From positions 1 to 42,725 of the forward strand of contig VSND01000035.1 of assembly GCA_009774145.1 (NCBI GenBank): 42,725 nt of DNA. The letters are read 5' to 3'. Below, piece after piece: positions 1-8,115 of this stretch; position 1 is the first letter of the stretch; every line of letters starts with the position of its first letter. A program made the position numbers and the translations under genes. A model generated the notes under the pieces. The model searched no databases. It saw only the letters and a program-made list of their open reading frames with translations, and was not told the DNA's origin. This DNA is from Lachnospiraceae bacterium (lineage in GTDB: Bacteria; Bacillota; Clostridia; Lachnospirales; Lachnospiraceae).

Positions 1-777
1 CATCTCTTTTTTCTCCACTTTGAAGTTCACGTCCCGGCCCACCATCATGGCGGCCAGATCGTTTTCGTTCACCTCGTCCACCTTTACGGTCCGGATGTAT
101 TTTCCCTGACGGATGATCGTACAGTTGTCCGAAGATGCCGTGATCTCTTTTAACTTGTGGGTGATCAGAATCACGCTCTTGCCGTCCGCTGTCAGGTTCT
201 CGATAATCTCCATAAGGCCATCGATCTCCTGAGGCGTCAGCGACGCCGTAGGCTCATCCAGAATCAGCGTATCCGCGCCCCGGTAGAGCACTTTCAGAAT
301 CTCCACTCTCTGCTGCATACCCACGGAAATGTCTTCGATCTTCGCATCCGGATCCACCTTCATGGCGTAACGCTCAGACAACTCCAGTACTTTCTTTTTT
401 GCAGTTTCCCTGTCCACCACCAGTCCCTTCACCGGCTCCATTCCAAGGATGATATTCTCTGTCACCGTAAAGGGCTGAATCAGCATGAAATGCTGATGCA
501 CCATGCCGATCCCGATATCGATGGCATCCTTCGGACTGGAGAACTGCACTTCCTTTCCGTTGATCAGAATCTGTCCGCTGGTGGGCTTATAAAGCCCGCA
601 GAGCACGTTCATCATCGTACTCTTGCCTGCGCCGTTCTCTCCCAGGATCGCATGCACCTCTCCTTTGTGCACCGTCAGATTGATGTGATCATTGGCGGTA
701 AAATCGCCGAATTTTTTCACAATGTCCTTCATCTGGATGACAACGGTACTCTCATCCATATGACTTACTCTTCCCAC
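1..777 (-). CDS. Nucleoside/sugar ABC transporter ATP-binding protein (partial, runs off left edge)
   Basis: Cytoplasmic ATPase of a BMP-type nucleoside importer. The visible 259 codons hold one complete ABC domain: Walker A GENGAGKST, the Q-loop in MVHQHFML, signature SVGMQQR, Walker B LILDEPTASL and H-loop LITHKL, and they end just before the second domain. Family members are about 500 residues with two fused domains, so about half is missing. A GTG at 777 sits 7 nt after a GGAGGAGG box (785-792) and is my preferred start; the ATG at 759 is the alternative. It starts 23 nt after the yjjW-like gene and lies downstream of the BMP lipoprotein and nucleoside salvage enzymes. The permease genes probably follow beyond the window. 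The ABC call is certain; the nucleoside substrate is inferred from context. Confidence 0.93.
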   Translation of the reverse strand, partial: MGRVSHMDESTVVIQMKDIVKKFGDFTANDHINLTVHKGEVHAILGENGAGKSTMMNVLCGLYKPTSGQILINGKEVQFSSPKDAIDIGIGMVHQHFMLIQPFTVTENIILGMEPVKGLVVDRETAKKKVLELSERYAMKVDPDAKIEDISVGMQQRVEILKVLYRGADTLILDEPTASLTPQEIDGLMEIIENLTADGKSVILITHKLKEITASSDNCTIIRQGKYIRTVKVDEVNENDLAAMMVGRDVNFKVEKKEM

Positions 778-800
778 TCCCCTGCCTCCTCCTTTATCTT

Positions 801-1640
801 TTAAATGATAATAATATTCTGAAACCCGTAACCCCTCAGAAGATCCGCCAGCCGGTTCAGATATTCCTGATCCGGTACCTGATAACAGGCATATTCCCTG
901 CGCACACCCATGGGTCTGTACGCGATCACCTTGATCCGAAATTCCCGGATCGACAGATATGGCGCCAGAAATGCTCCCATATCCCGAATGCTCTGTTCCG
1001 TGTCATAGAGGTTCGGAACAATCACCGCTCTTACCTCGTACAGCTTTGCATGTTCTGCCAGCCAGACCGCATTGGCAAGAACCGTCTCATTGGACGCCCC
1101 GGTCACTTTCCTGTGTTCCCCGCAGTCAAAAGCCTTAATATCCAGCATGACCCCGTCCGTGACCTCCATCAGATCCGGATATTCCGAAAAAGGAATGGTT
1201 CCGTTGCTGTCAATCAGAGTGCTCAGCTTATCTTCCTTCGCCATCCGGAACAGTTCTGTAAGAAATGCCGGCTGCAGCATACACTCCCCGCCGGATACGG
1301 AAATCCCCCGGATAAACGGAATCTGCTTTCTGACCCGTTCATATACTTCCTCCGGCGACAGTTCCTCTGTCCTGGGAGAACTGTCATGAGGACAGACATG
1401 AATGCAGGTATCGCACTGTATGCATTTCTCCGCTTCATACTGCACATGTCCGTCTGTCACGGACAGCGCATGCTCCGGACAGTGATCCACGCAGATTCCG
1501 CAGTGCTGGCAGAATCCTCTGGTCTCCGGATTATGACAGTATCTGCAGTCAATATTACAGCCCTGCAGAAAGACTGCCGTCCGGTTGCCCGGACCATCCA
1601 CGCTGCTGAACGGGATGATCCGGTTCACAACCGCTTTCAT
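801..1640 (-). CDS. yjjW: YjjW-type glycyl radical enzyme activase (radical SAM)
   Basis: Cytoplasmic radical-SAM enzyme expected to install the glycyl radical on its partner using S-adenosylmethionine. The 279 residues carry the SAM cluster motif CX3CX2C (Cys28, Cys32, Cys35). A ferredoxin-like insert follows with two CX2CX2CX3C sets (Cys44-47-50-54 and Cys73-76-79-83), as in activases other than PflA. SGGE at about 116-119 is the SAM-binding GGE motif. Its ATG overlaps the lipoprotein stop (TGATG), so the two are translationally coupled. The only glycyl radical enzyme in the window is the YjjI-type gene at 6380-7924, in a separate transcription unit with the same promoter motif. Radical-SAM activase is very secure; YjjW rather than another activase rests on the YjjI partner and the nucleoside context. 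Confidence 0.9.
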   Translation of the reverse strand: MKAVVNRIIPFSSVDGPGNRTAVFLQGCNIDCRYCHNPETRGFCQHCGICVDHCPEHALSVTDGHVQYEAEKCIQCDTCIHVCPHDSSPRTEELSPEEVYERVRKQIPFIRGISVSGGECMLQPAFLTELFRMAKEDKLSTLIDSNGTIPFSEYPDLMEVTDGVMLDIKAFDCGEHRKVTGASNETVLANAVWLAEHAKLYEVRAVIVPNLYDTEQSIRDMGAFLAPYLSIREFRIKVIAYRPMGVRREYACYQVPDQEYLNRLADLLRGYGFQNIIII

Positions 1641-2701
1641 CAGTCTAACTGGTAAGTATCGCCGTGCGCTGCCTCATACTCATCTTTTGTGGCAGGAACC
1701 ACGATCTCACCGGCAATGATCTTTGTCTTTACTTCTTCCACTGCTGCAATCACCTCTTCCGTCAGAAGATCCTGTGTGGGTGCGATATCCACGCCGCCTG
1801 CCGACAGATCGTAAGTATGGATTCCGCCTTCAAGGCTTCCGGCAATCAGCGATTCCACCGTATCATAGACTGCATTGTCCACTCTCTTCATGGCAGATGT
1901 GATGATCGTATCCGGTGCGATGGAAGACTGGTCGCTGTCCACGCCGATCGCATGTATGCCTGCTTCCTGACATGCCTCGATCACACCCAGGCCGGTAGCT
2001 CCCGCTGCATGAAAGACGATGTCCGCACCGTTTGTGATGGCTGTGTTGGCATTGGTCTTACCGGTTGCGGAATCCGCAAAAGAATTGGCGTTGAACTGCT
2101 GGATCGTAATGTCCGGGTTGGCATCCATGGCGCCTGCACAGTATCCATACCCGAACTGATTCATATTCTCATTGGCCATGCCGATCACCAGACCGATGTT
2201 ATTGGTCTCTGTCATCAGACCCGCCACATATCCGACCAGATAGGACGCCTGCTCCTGCTTAAACATCAGGCAGGTCACATTATCAAGCTCGATGGTTGCA
2301 TCATCGATGATCGCAAACCGGCTGTCCGGATTTGCCTCTGCAGCCGCTTTGGTCGCATCTGCCAGCATATAGCCCACGCTGATGATCAGGTCATATTCTT
2401 CGTCTATAAACGTCTCGATATTGGGCACATAGTCTGCATCCGTTGCGGATTCCAGATAATTTGCTTCAATCCCCAGTTCCTCCATGGCTCTTTGCAGTCC
2501 TTCCCATGCGGACTGGTTAAAGGAACCGTCATTGACTCCGCCCACATCCGTGATCAGCCCGACCTTCATCCCTTCTCCGGATCCCGAAGCTGCCGCATCG
2601 CCCGCCGTATCCGCGGAAGCATCATTGCCGCCGCCTCCGCATGCGGTCAGCGCCATGGTCATAACAGCCGCCATTGTAATTGCCAGTATTTTCTTCTTCA
2701 T
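1640..2701 (-). CDS. BMP-family nucleoside-binding lipoprotein
   Basis: Extracellular lipoprotein that captures the substrate for the ABC importer. The signal peptide starts MKKK, has a hydrophobic core and ends in a lipobox LTAC with Cys21, followed by a Gly/Ser/Ala-rich linker. The mature part starts with VGLITDVGGVNDGSFNQSAW, the typical BMP/PnrA opening, and continues through IISVGYMLADAT and the HAAGATGLGVIEA hinge region. The length of 353 residues is normal for the family. BMP proteins such as PnrA bind purine or other nucleosides; here the binding role is supported by uridine phosphorylase, cytidine deaminase and phosphopentomutase upstream and the ABC ATPase downstream. The ribosome-binding site is AGGAGAAG just before the ATG. 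Confidence 0.95.
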   Translation of the reverse strand: MKKKILAITMAAVMTMALTACGGGGNDASADTAGDAAASGSGEGMKVGLITDVGGVNDGSFNQSAWEGLQRAMEELGIEANYLESATDADYVPNIETFIDEEYDLIISVGYMLADATKAAAEANPDSRFAIIDDATIELDNVTCLMFKQEQASYLVGYVAGLMTETNNIGLVIGMANENMNQFGYGYCAGAMDANPDITIQQFNANSFADSATGKTNANTAITNGADIVFHAAGATGLGVIEACQEAGIHAIGVDSDQSSIAPDTIITSAMKRVDNAVYDTVESLIAGSLEGGIHTYDLSAGGVDIAPTQDLLTEEVIAAVEEVKTKIIAGEIVVPATKDEYEAAHGDTYQLD

Positions 2702-2799
2702 GTCTCTTCTCCTGTTCTTTATGTTTTTTTCGCAGAATATGTTTCTTCCGGAACGGTCTCTTCGTATCTTTTTAAACAGATACCGTTTTGTCCGTCCGA

Positions 2800-3519
2800 T
2801 TATTCTTCAAATTCGTACAGCTTGTCTTCGAGCAGCTTCCGGATCTTCCGGTACTGTTCCTCTGTGATCCGGATCTTCCACCCCTCCCGGGTGATACAGC
2901 CCTTCTCTTCCAGCATCTTCAGCGTCCTCGTGACTGTCCGCTCGGATACGCCGGCCGTCTCCGTAAAATCCTTCCGGCTCATATAGAGACTGCACTGCCC
3001 TTTTCTTGCATAGGACTGGTACATCTTATAAAGCACCAGATAGATCCGTTCCACTCCCTGAAGCAGCACATAAAGCCGTTCCTTGCGTGCCTGCTCCAGA
3101 AGATAGCTTCCCACCTTTTTGCACTCCATCCGATATGCACAGAAATCATGTTCGAACCATTTTCCAAACATCTTCCGGCTGGTCTTTAACAGGATGCTCT
3201 CCTCCGTCGTCACCAGTGTTGTCCGGTATTCTTCCATCTCCAGCATGAGTTCCATCACTCCGAACACCTCAATGGGATGAAAGCGGATAAAGCCGTAAGT
3301 CATATCCTTAACCCGATGTTCCTCTGCCACTACCGCACCCTGTAAAAGGATATAAATATCCTCCGCAGGCTCTCCTTCTGTGATAAAAGTCCGGTTTTTC
3401 GGCATCCGGAGCACCTGGAACGCATCCATCAGCCAGAAAGGCGCTCCTGCAAAATAAGTCTCCAGATAGATTCTGTGTTCTCTGTCCAGCTTCTGGATGA
3501 GTCTGACTGCCTCATTCAT
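2800..3519 (-). CDS. Crp/Fnr-family transcriptional regulator
   Basis: DNA-binding regulator of 239 residues. The N-terminal part (about 30-125) is a cyclic-nucleotide-binding-like beta barrel, with FITEGEPAEDIYILLQGAV matching the family's conserved strand-turn. The C-terminal part is a winged helix, with MSRKDFTETAGVSERTVTRT as the recognition helix region. The phosphate-binding cassette is altered: FGVMELML stands where Crp has GEL, although RTT partly resembles RS, so cAMP binding is doubtful. No Fnr-type cysteine cluster is visible. It lies inside the nucleoside operon between phosphopentomutase and the BMP lipoprotein. It is the natural candidate to bind the motif shared by the yjjI and udp promoters at the class II activator position. 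The ligand is unknown. Confidence 0.9.
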   Translation of the reverse strand: MNEAVRLIQKLDREHRIYLETYFAGAPFWLMDAFQVLRMPKNRTFITEGEPAEDIYILLQGAVVAEEHRVKDMTYGFIRFHPIEVFGVMELMLEMEEYRTTLVTTEESILLKTSRKMFGKWFEHDFCAYRMECKKVGSYLLEQARKERLYVLLQGVERIYLVLYKMYQSYARKGQCSLYMSRKDFTETAGVSERTVTRTLKMLEEKGCITREGWKIRITEEQYRKIRKLLEDKLYEFEE

Positions 3520-3540
3520 CTGTCGTCACCCTCGATTACT

Positions 3541-4731
3541 TTATACAAGCTCCTTCAGAAGGGAAGTACCGATAGTCCCTTCCGGCATGGCAACTTTGAA
3601 ATTATCCGCTGCGGTCGCTCCGATCACCGCAAAGGTATCTGCCTCCGGAAGCATTCCATGTCCCTGCATGGACGGAGAATATGCCAGAAACGGCACCTTT
3701 TCCCTTGTATGGTCTGTACCTGTATAGGTTGGATCATTGCCGTGATCTGCCGTGATGATCAAAAGGTCGTCTTCTTTCAGAAGCTCCAGCAGCACGCCCA
3801 GATTCTGATCGAATTTTTCGATTTCCTGCGCATATCCCTGCGGATTTCTTCGATGTCCCCAAAGAGCGTCAAAGTCCACCAGATTTACAAAACACAGGCC
3901 ATGGAAATCTTCTTTTGCCACTTCGATGGTCTGTTCCATTCCATGGACGGAGCTTTTGGACTTCAGCGCTCTGGTGATCCCCTCTCCGTCAAAGATATCC
4001 TTGATCTTTCCAATGGAAATCACGTCCAGCCCGGCTTCTTTCAGCGCATCCAGCGCCGTTTTGCCAAAAGGTTTCAGGGCATAGTCGTGACGGTTGCTGG
4101 TCCTTTTAAATTCACCCCGTTTTTTTCCTGTATAAGGCCTTGCGATGACCCGTCCGACTTTCCATTCATCCTTCATGGTGATTTCCCGGGCAATCTCGCA
4201 GCAGCGGTACAGTTCATCAAGTCCGAAGGTCTCTTCGTTTCCGCAGATCTGCAGTACAGAATCTGCAGAAGTATAGACGATCATATGCCCGGTGGCGATC
4301 TCCTCTTCCGCCAGTTCTTCCAGAATCTCGGTTCCGCTGGCGCTCTTATTGCCGATGACCTTGTGTCCGGTCCGCTCTTCCAGTTCTTTGATCAGCTCCG
4401 GCGGAAATCCGGTATCCGTAAAGGTCTTAAAAGGCTGTTTTCCTTCCAGTCCCATCATCTCCCAGTGTCCGGTCATGGTATCCTTGCTGCAGCTTTTCTC
4501 ATTGAGTTTTGCATAATAAGCCAGAGGCTGCTTCACCGGCTCCACCTGTTTTAATGTACACAGATTCGCCATCCCCAGCTTCCTGAGATTCGGAATCTCA
4601 AAGGTGTCCACAGACTGAGAGATATGCTCCAGTGTATTGACACCCACATCCCCGTATTCTGCAGAATCCTTCATCTCTCCCACACCCAGAGAATCCATTA
4701 CAACTATAAATACACGATTATATTTCTGCAT
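3541..4731 (-). CDS. deoB: Phosphopentomutase
   Basis: Interconverts (deoxy)ribose 1-phosphate and 5-phosphate, passing the sugar released by nucleoside phosphorylases into central metabolism. It is a Mn-dependent alkaline-phosphatase superfamily enzyme. VFIVVMDSLGVGEMKD gives the N-terminal metal Asp, the region around residue 85 (KDTMTGHWEMMG) contains the phosphothreonine nucleophile, and TADHGNDPTYTGTDHTRE gives the C-terminal metal ligands. At 396 residues it is full length. I prefer the ATG at 4731, nine bases after AGGAG; the in-frame ATG at 4740 abuts the ribosome-binding site. It sits between cytidine deaminase and the Crp-family regulator, 21 nt from the latter. Confidence 0.97.
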   Translation of the reverse strand: MQKYNRVFIVVMDSLGVGEMKDSAEYGDVGVNTLEHISQSVDTFEIPNLRKLGMANLCTLKQVEPVKQPLAYYAKLNEKSCSKDTMTGHWEMMGLEGKQPFKTFTDTGFPPELIKELEERTGHKVIGNKSASGTEILEELAEEEIATGHMIVYTSADSVLQICGNEETFGLDELYRCCEIAREITMKDEWKVGRVIARPYTGKKRGEFKRTSNRHDYALKPFGKTALDALKEAGLDVISIGKIKDIFDGEGITRALKSKSSVHGMEQTIEVAKEDFHGLCFVNLVDFDALWGHRRNPQGYAQEIEKFDQNLGVLLELLKEDDLLIITADHGNDPTYTGTDHTREKVPFLAYSPSMQGHGMLPEADTFAVIGATAADNFKVAMPEGTIGTSLLKELV

Positions 4732-4837
4732 GATATTCATCTCCTGTTTTTCATTTTTTCCGGTATTCTCAGCCCGGAAACAGCTGTCTTTTTATTCGGG
4801 TTTTGCAGTTTCCTCCCGCTAAACAGCCGTCACGATC

Positions 4838-5263
4838 TTAACTTTCCGCCAGATTACCGGGTCCAAACCCCATGGGAAGAAGTTCCTTTAGCCGGAAGAC
4901 CTGATAATGCTCCGGATCCGTTGCAAGAATAATCTCGAATTTTTCCGGATCGCAGAACTCCATCATAACCTGACGGCAGACTCCGCAGGGCGGTGCATAT
5001 TCGGTTGCTTCTCCATTCATTCCGCCCACCACACAGATGGCAGAAAACTCCTTTACGCCCTCGCTGACCGCCTTGAAAAACGCCGTACGTTCCGCACAGT
5101 TCGAAGGAGTATACGCTGCATTTTCAATGTTGCATCCTTTGTACACGGTCCCGTTTTTCGCCAGAAGCGCCGCTCCCACATGAAAATGAGAATACGGTAC
5201 ATAAGAATACGCAAGCTGATCCAGCGCCGTCCGGATCAGTTCCTGTATCTGTGATCTTTCCAT
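4838..5263 (-). CDS. cdd: Cytidine deaminase
   Basis: Zn-dependent hydrolytic deamination of cytidine and deoxycytidine to uridine and deoxyuridine, which feeds uridine phosphorylase encoded just upstream. The 141 residues match the short homotetrameric class. The motif NCAERTAFF supplies a Zn cysteine and the catalytic Glu, and PCGVCRQ supplies the other two Zn cysteines. The substrate-binding segment VGAALLAKNGTVYKGCNIEN is intact. It begins 1 nt after the upstream stop codon, with a GGGGGAAG ribosome-binding site inside the end of udp, so coupling is likely. Confidence 0.97.
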   Translation of the reverse strand: MERSQIQELIRTALDQLAYSYVPYSHFHVGAALLAKNGTVYKGCNIENAAYTPSNCAERTAFFKAVSEGVKEFSAICVVGGMNGEATEYAPPCGVCRQVMMEFCDPEKFEIILATDPEHYQVFRLKELLPMGFGPGNLAES

Positions 5264-5264
5264 A

Positions 5265-6047
5265 TTATCTTCCCCCTTCCCGGTCTTCCTTTATAAGTTT
5301 CCGAATCGCCTGCACCGCGGTCCGAATCGCCATATCCGTGTCGTGGACCACCGGATTCTCAAGTCCTTCCCGCTCTCTTTCCTGATTTGCCACCACCAGA
5401 AATACCGAACCTACGCGCACATGCAGCGTACTGGCCACGATAAACAGCGCCGCCGATTCCATCTCGGAAGCGAGGCAGCCCAGACGCTTCCATGCTTCCC
5501 ATTTGTTCAGAAGCTCATAGCTCACCGGCATGGCTTCGGGTGCATGCTGACCGTAAAAAGCATCCTTGCACTGTACAACGCCTGCATGGTATTCCTCTTT
5601 CATTTCCCCTGCCGACGCGATCAGCGCATTGACGATGCCGATATCCGCCACAGCCGGAAATTCAATGGGCGCATACTCTTTGCTGGTTCCTTCCATGCGG
5701 ACCGCCCCGGTAGCGATTACCAGATCTCCGCTTTTCACATCCAGCTGCATCCCGCCGCAGGTTCCTACGCGGATAAAAGTGTCCGCCCCTGCCTTGACCA
5801 GCTCTTCCATGGCGATGGAAGCCGACGGACCTCCGATCCCGGTGGAGGTCACACTGACCTTTACCCCGTCCAGATACCCGGTATAGGTCACATATTCCCG
5901 GTTGTCCGCCACCAGTACGGGATCGTCAAAATACTCTGCAATCTTTGCACACCGCTTGGGATCCCCGGGCAGAATCACATATTTCCCGACATCTCCTTCA
6001 CCCACCTGAATATGATACTGTTTGCTTGCGTCTTCTGAATAATTCAT
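5265..6047 (-). CDS. udp: Uridine phosphorylase (nucleoside phosphorylase family I)
   Basis: Phosphorolysis of uridine and deoxyuridine to uracil and (deoxy)ribose 1-phosphate. The frame is open to 6101, but the ATG at 6047 follows GGAGG by 8 nt and gives a protein of 260 residues, close to the usual 250. Motifs: VILPGDPKRC (phosphate loop), STGIGGPSASIAMEEL, RVGTCGGMQ (phosphate and ribose site) and SEMESAALF, where the Met-Glu binds the ribose hydroxyls. RMEGTSKEYAPIEFPAVAD resembles uridine rather than purine phosphorylases. It is the first gene of the nucleoside operon, about 77 nt downstream of a predicted start site. Purine nucleoside phosphorylase is the less likely alternative. Confidence 0.92.
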   Translation of the reverse strand: MNYSEDASKQYHIQVGEGDVGKYVILPGDPKRCAKIAEYFDDPVLVADNREYVTYTGYLDGVKVSVTSTGIGGPSASIAMEELVKAGADTFIRVGTCGGMQLDVKSGDLVIATGAVRMEGTSKEYAPIEFPAVADIGIVNALIASAGEMKEEYHAGVVQCKDAFYGQHAPEAMPVSYELLNKWEAWKRLGCLASEMESAALFIVASTLHVRVGSVFLVVANQEREREGLENPVVHDTDMAIRTAVQAIRKLIKEDREGGR

Positions 6048-6130
6048 TTTGCATTCCTCCAGTTGTCCAAAACAGACCTCATGTCCTTTTGCATTCGTCA
6101 TTTTGCCCGTTTTTTATTTCTTTTACCTAT

Positions 6131-6171
6131 TTTATATCACATTTTAACGGTCAGGAAAAGGACATGTGGCA
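6131..6171 (-). promoter_or_regulatory. Promoter of the udp-cdd-deoB operon with activator-type site
   Basis: Read on the minus strand, an extended -10 (TGATATAAA; hexamer at 6131-6136) lies 29 nt downstream of the centre of the near-palindrome TGCCACATGTCC (6160-6171). That places the centre at about -41.5, the class II position for Crp/Fnr-type activators. No good -35 hexamer is present, which fits activator dependence. The same arrangement occurs upstream of yjjI (8011-8051) with identical spacing. Predicted start about 6124. Confidence 0.7.
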
Positions 6172-6237
6172 GTTTTTATATACAGTTTTTGTTCTGTTCC
6201 CCTTTTTTCAGTCACAAATCCCCTGTACTGCAAAACA

Positions 6238-6275
6238 GCCGCTGCAGGCAGGAAAATCCTTTTGCCCGCAGCGGC
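6238..6275 (-). terminator. Secondary hairpin in the yjjI-udp gap
   Basis: Perfect 8-bp arms GCCGCTGC (6238-6245) and GCAGCGGC (6268-6275) enclose 22 nt. On the minus strand the hairpin follows the stronger yjjI terminator and is itself followed by TGTTTTG. It may be a backup terminator. The rest of 6,048-6,379 holds only the udp promoter and these hairpins. Confidence 0.5.
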
Positions 6276-6304
6276 ATCTTTCTGGCAGGACCCTCTTTAA
6301 AAGC

Positions 6305-6355
6305 AAAAAACATTCCAGAGGGCGGCAGCTCCAGGCGCTGCCGCCCTCTGGAATG
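6305..6355 (-). terminator. Rho-independent terminator of yjjI
   Basis: A perfect 18-bp stem (arms 6311-6328 and 6338-6355, starting CATTCCAGAGGG) with a 9-nt loop is followed on the minus strand by six T residues (6305-6310). It begins about 25 nt after the yjjI stop and separates yjjI from the udp operon. Confidence 0.92.
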
Positions 6356-6379
6356 ATCAGTCAGACAGAATTCCTGTAA

Positions 6380-7924
6380 TCAGCGAATCTTCCGTTCCAG
6401 GATATGTCCATTCTTCGATGCGCCCAGCCCCAGCCCGGTCGTGTTCTGAAGCACGGCCAGACCGCCGTCCAGCTTCTCCATCTCGGAACGCTTGACCAGA
6501 TAACCGGTCACCCGGATCACATCGCTGTCGCTGGAATAGAAGGACAGATATCTCAGTTCCTGCTTAAAGGCGCCCTTGATGATATCCAGCACGAATTCCG
6601 GGTTCTTATGCACCGTCATATCGATCGGGAAGATATCCCCGGTCCCGGACGGGAAATATTTGTGGAAACGGCTCAGTACCTGAAGCTGATCGATCAGTTC
6701 CTTCGGCTCCTCCCCAATAGGGATTCTGGTTCCCGGCGTCACATGCTGGTCTTCCGCAAGCCCCACCTGGGCATGCAGCAGATAATGTCCGCCTGTCACT
6801 TCACAGTAGGGGGCTTCGTGATGGCTGTTGAAGTCATTGATGATCTCCATGATCTCCACGCCCAGATCATTGGCCGCCTCATCATGTCCGAATCTGCCGG
6901 CCTTTCCCTCTTTTTCCATCAAAAGGTTCACACACTCCGCAAGTCCCACCATACCAAACATGGCTGTAAAACGCTCTCTCTTTATAAAGCCTTCCTTTGC
7001 CAGAAAATGATTTTCGAAAAAGCCGCTCTCCTCCACTTCAAAACGGACTCTCGCATCCATATAACGCGCCATAATATCCAGAACATAAGGAAGCTCCTTC
7101 TCCTTGAAATTCTGAATGTTCTCTGCTCTTTTGGCAATGTTGCCCAGAATCAGACGGCACAGCGTATAGCTTCCGCCGCCATAGGGCAGCCCGTTGTAGC
7201 AGCTGGCAATCACATAGTTGTCTGTCAGTTCGCTGCAAAACATGGAATGATTGGCAAAGCTGGGCTTTGCGCTGTGCAGTGCGCAGTCAATGGCTTTCAG
7301 CGCAAAGTCGTCATCCGTTACGCCTTCCTCATACTTCATGGTGATATTGGGCACCGCATGCTCCAGTTCTGCTTCCACCTCCAGAAGCAGCCTCCCGGCT
7401 TTGGTGGCTTTCGGCCCGATGTTGGCATGAGAAAAAGAATCCAGAATCGTGCGGTCCATATGAATCATAAACATCCGAAGAAGTTTTTTTGCCTGCGCTT
7501 CCTCCACCGTATCAATAAACGGCTCCAGAAGCTCATCCAGCTGCCCCACATAAACCGGATAATTTGTGACACTTGGCACATGTTTGTAAAAAATCAGCAG
7601 GCTGTTCAGTGCTTCATACAGATCGGTCGGTGCCGGAAGCTGCAGGAACTTACAGCCCTCTTTCATAAACTTTGCATAATCCGGTGCGATATAACGGGGG
7701 CGCACCGGTGCATGCCCCTCCGAAAGGTCACAGATACACTGGGTATCAATATCTGCATGCAGAAGTTCATCAAGCCCCTCCGGAAGATCCAGTACCTCCA
7801 TCAGAGAATCCGCCTGATTGGCAAGATTCGTCAGTTTCTGTTCGTGGGTCAGTACCGGACTCTCGATGATCTCCAAAATCTTCGCTCTTGTCTCATTCAC
7901 CCGTTCCATGGAAATGTCTCTCAT
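6380..7924 (-). CDS. yjjI: YjjI-type glycyl radical enzyme (DUF3029)
   Basis: Oxygen-sensitive glycyl radical enzyme of unknown reaction. The C-terminal radical loop is DVIRVTGYLVKR, with Gly at about 474 of 514, 41 residues from the end as expected. The mid-region ASCYNGLPYGGGSYTLCRL (about 240-260) offers candidate thiyl cysteines. The frame is open to 7945, but the ATG at 7924 has AGGAGG 6 nt upstream and gives 514 residues, about the length of E. coli YjjI. It is monocistronic, with its own promoter and terminator, directly upstream of the nucleoside operon that carries its YjjW activase. In E. coli yjjI-yjjW also neighbours the deo genes (established). It is not PflB or NrdD, as it lacks their size and domain signatures. 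Confidence 0.9.
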   Translation of the reverse strand: MRDISMERVNETRAKILEIIESPVLTHEQKLTNLANQADSLMEVLDLPEGLDELLHADIDTQCICDLSEGHAPVRPRYIAPDYAKFMKEGCKFLQLPAPTDLYEALNSLLIFYKHVPSVTNYPVYVGQLDELLEPFIDTVEEAQAKKLLRMFMIHMDRTILDSFSHANIGPKATKAGRLLLEVEAELEHAVPNITMKYEEGVTDDDFALKAIDCALHSAKPSFANHSMFCSELTDNYVIASCYNGLPYGGGSYTLCRLILGNIAKRAENIQNFKEKELPYVLDIMARYMDARVRFEVEESGFFENHFLAKEGFIKRERFTAMFGMVGLAECVNLLMEKEGKAGRFGHDEAANDLGVEIMEIINDFNSHHEAPYCEVTGGHYLLHAQVGLAEDQHVTPGTRIPIGEEPKELIDQLQVLSRFHKYFPSGTGDIFPIDMTVHKNPEFVLDIIKGAFKQELRYLSFYSSDSDVIRVTGYLVKRSEMEKLDGGLAVLQNTTGLGLGASKNGHILERKIR

Positions 7925-8010
7925 ATGCATCCTCCTGTTCAACATACTGCATCGGTTCCCCCAATGCTGTTTTTATTCACTTTCTATAGTTCCTGTCAGG
8001 TTATGCTTAT

Positions 8011-8051
8011 TTTATATCACATTTTCACAGATTTGCAAAGGACAAATGGCA
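8011..8051 (-). promoter_or_regulatory. yjjI promoter with activator-type site
   Basis: Minus-strand extended -10 TGATATAAA (hexamer 8011-8016), with the near-palindrome TGCCATTTGTCC (8040-8051) 29 nt upstream from its centre. The 12-mer differs from the one at 6160-6171 at two positions, and the core from -10 into the spacer (AAAATGTGATATAAAAT) is identical. Predicted start about 8004, giving an untranslated leader of about 80 nt. Confidence 0.7.
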
Positions 8052-8115
8052 CTTCTTCCGTCAAATTCTGCAGCTGTGAATCATGCCTCCATCCTCCTGT
8101 ATTTTTCCCGCCTGG

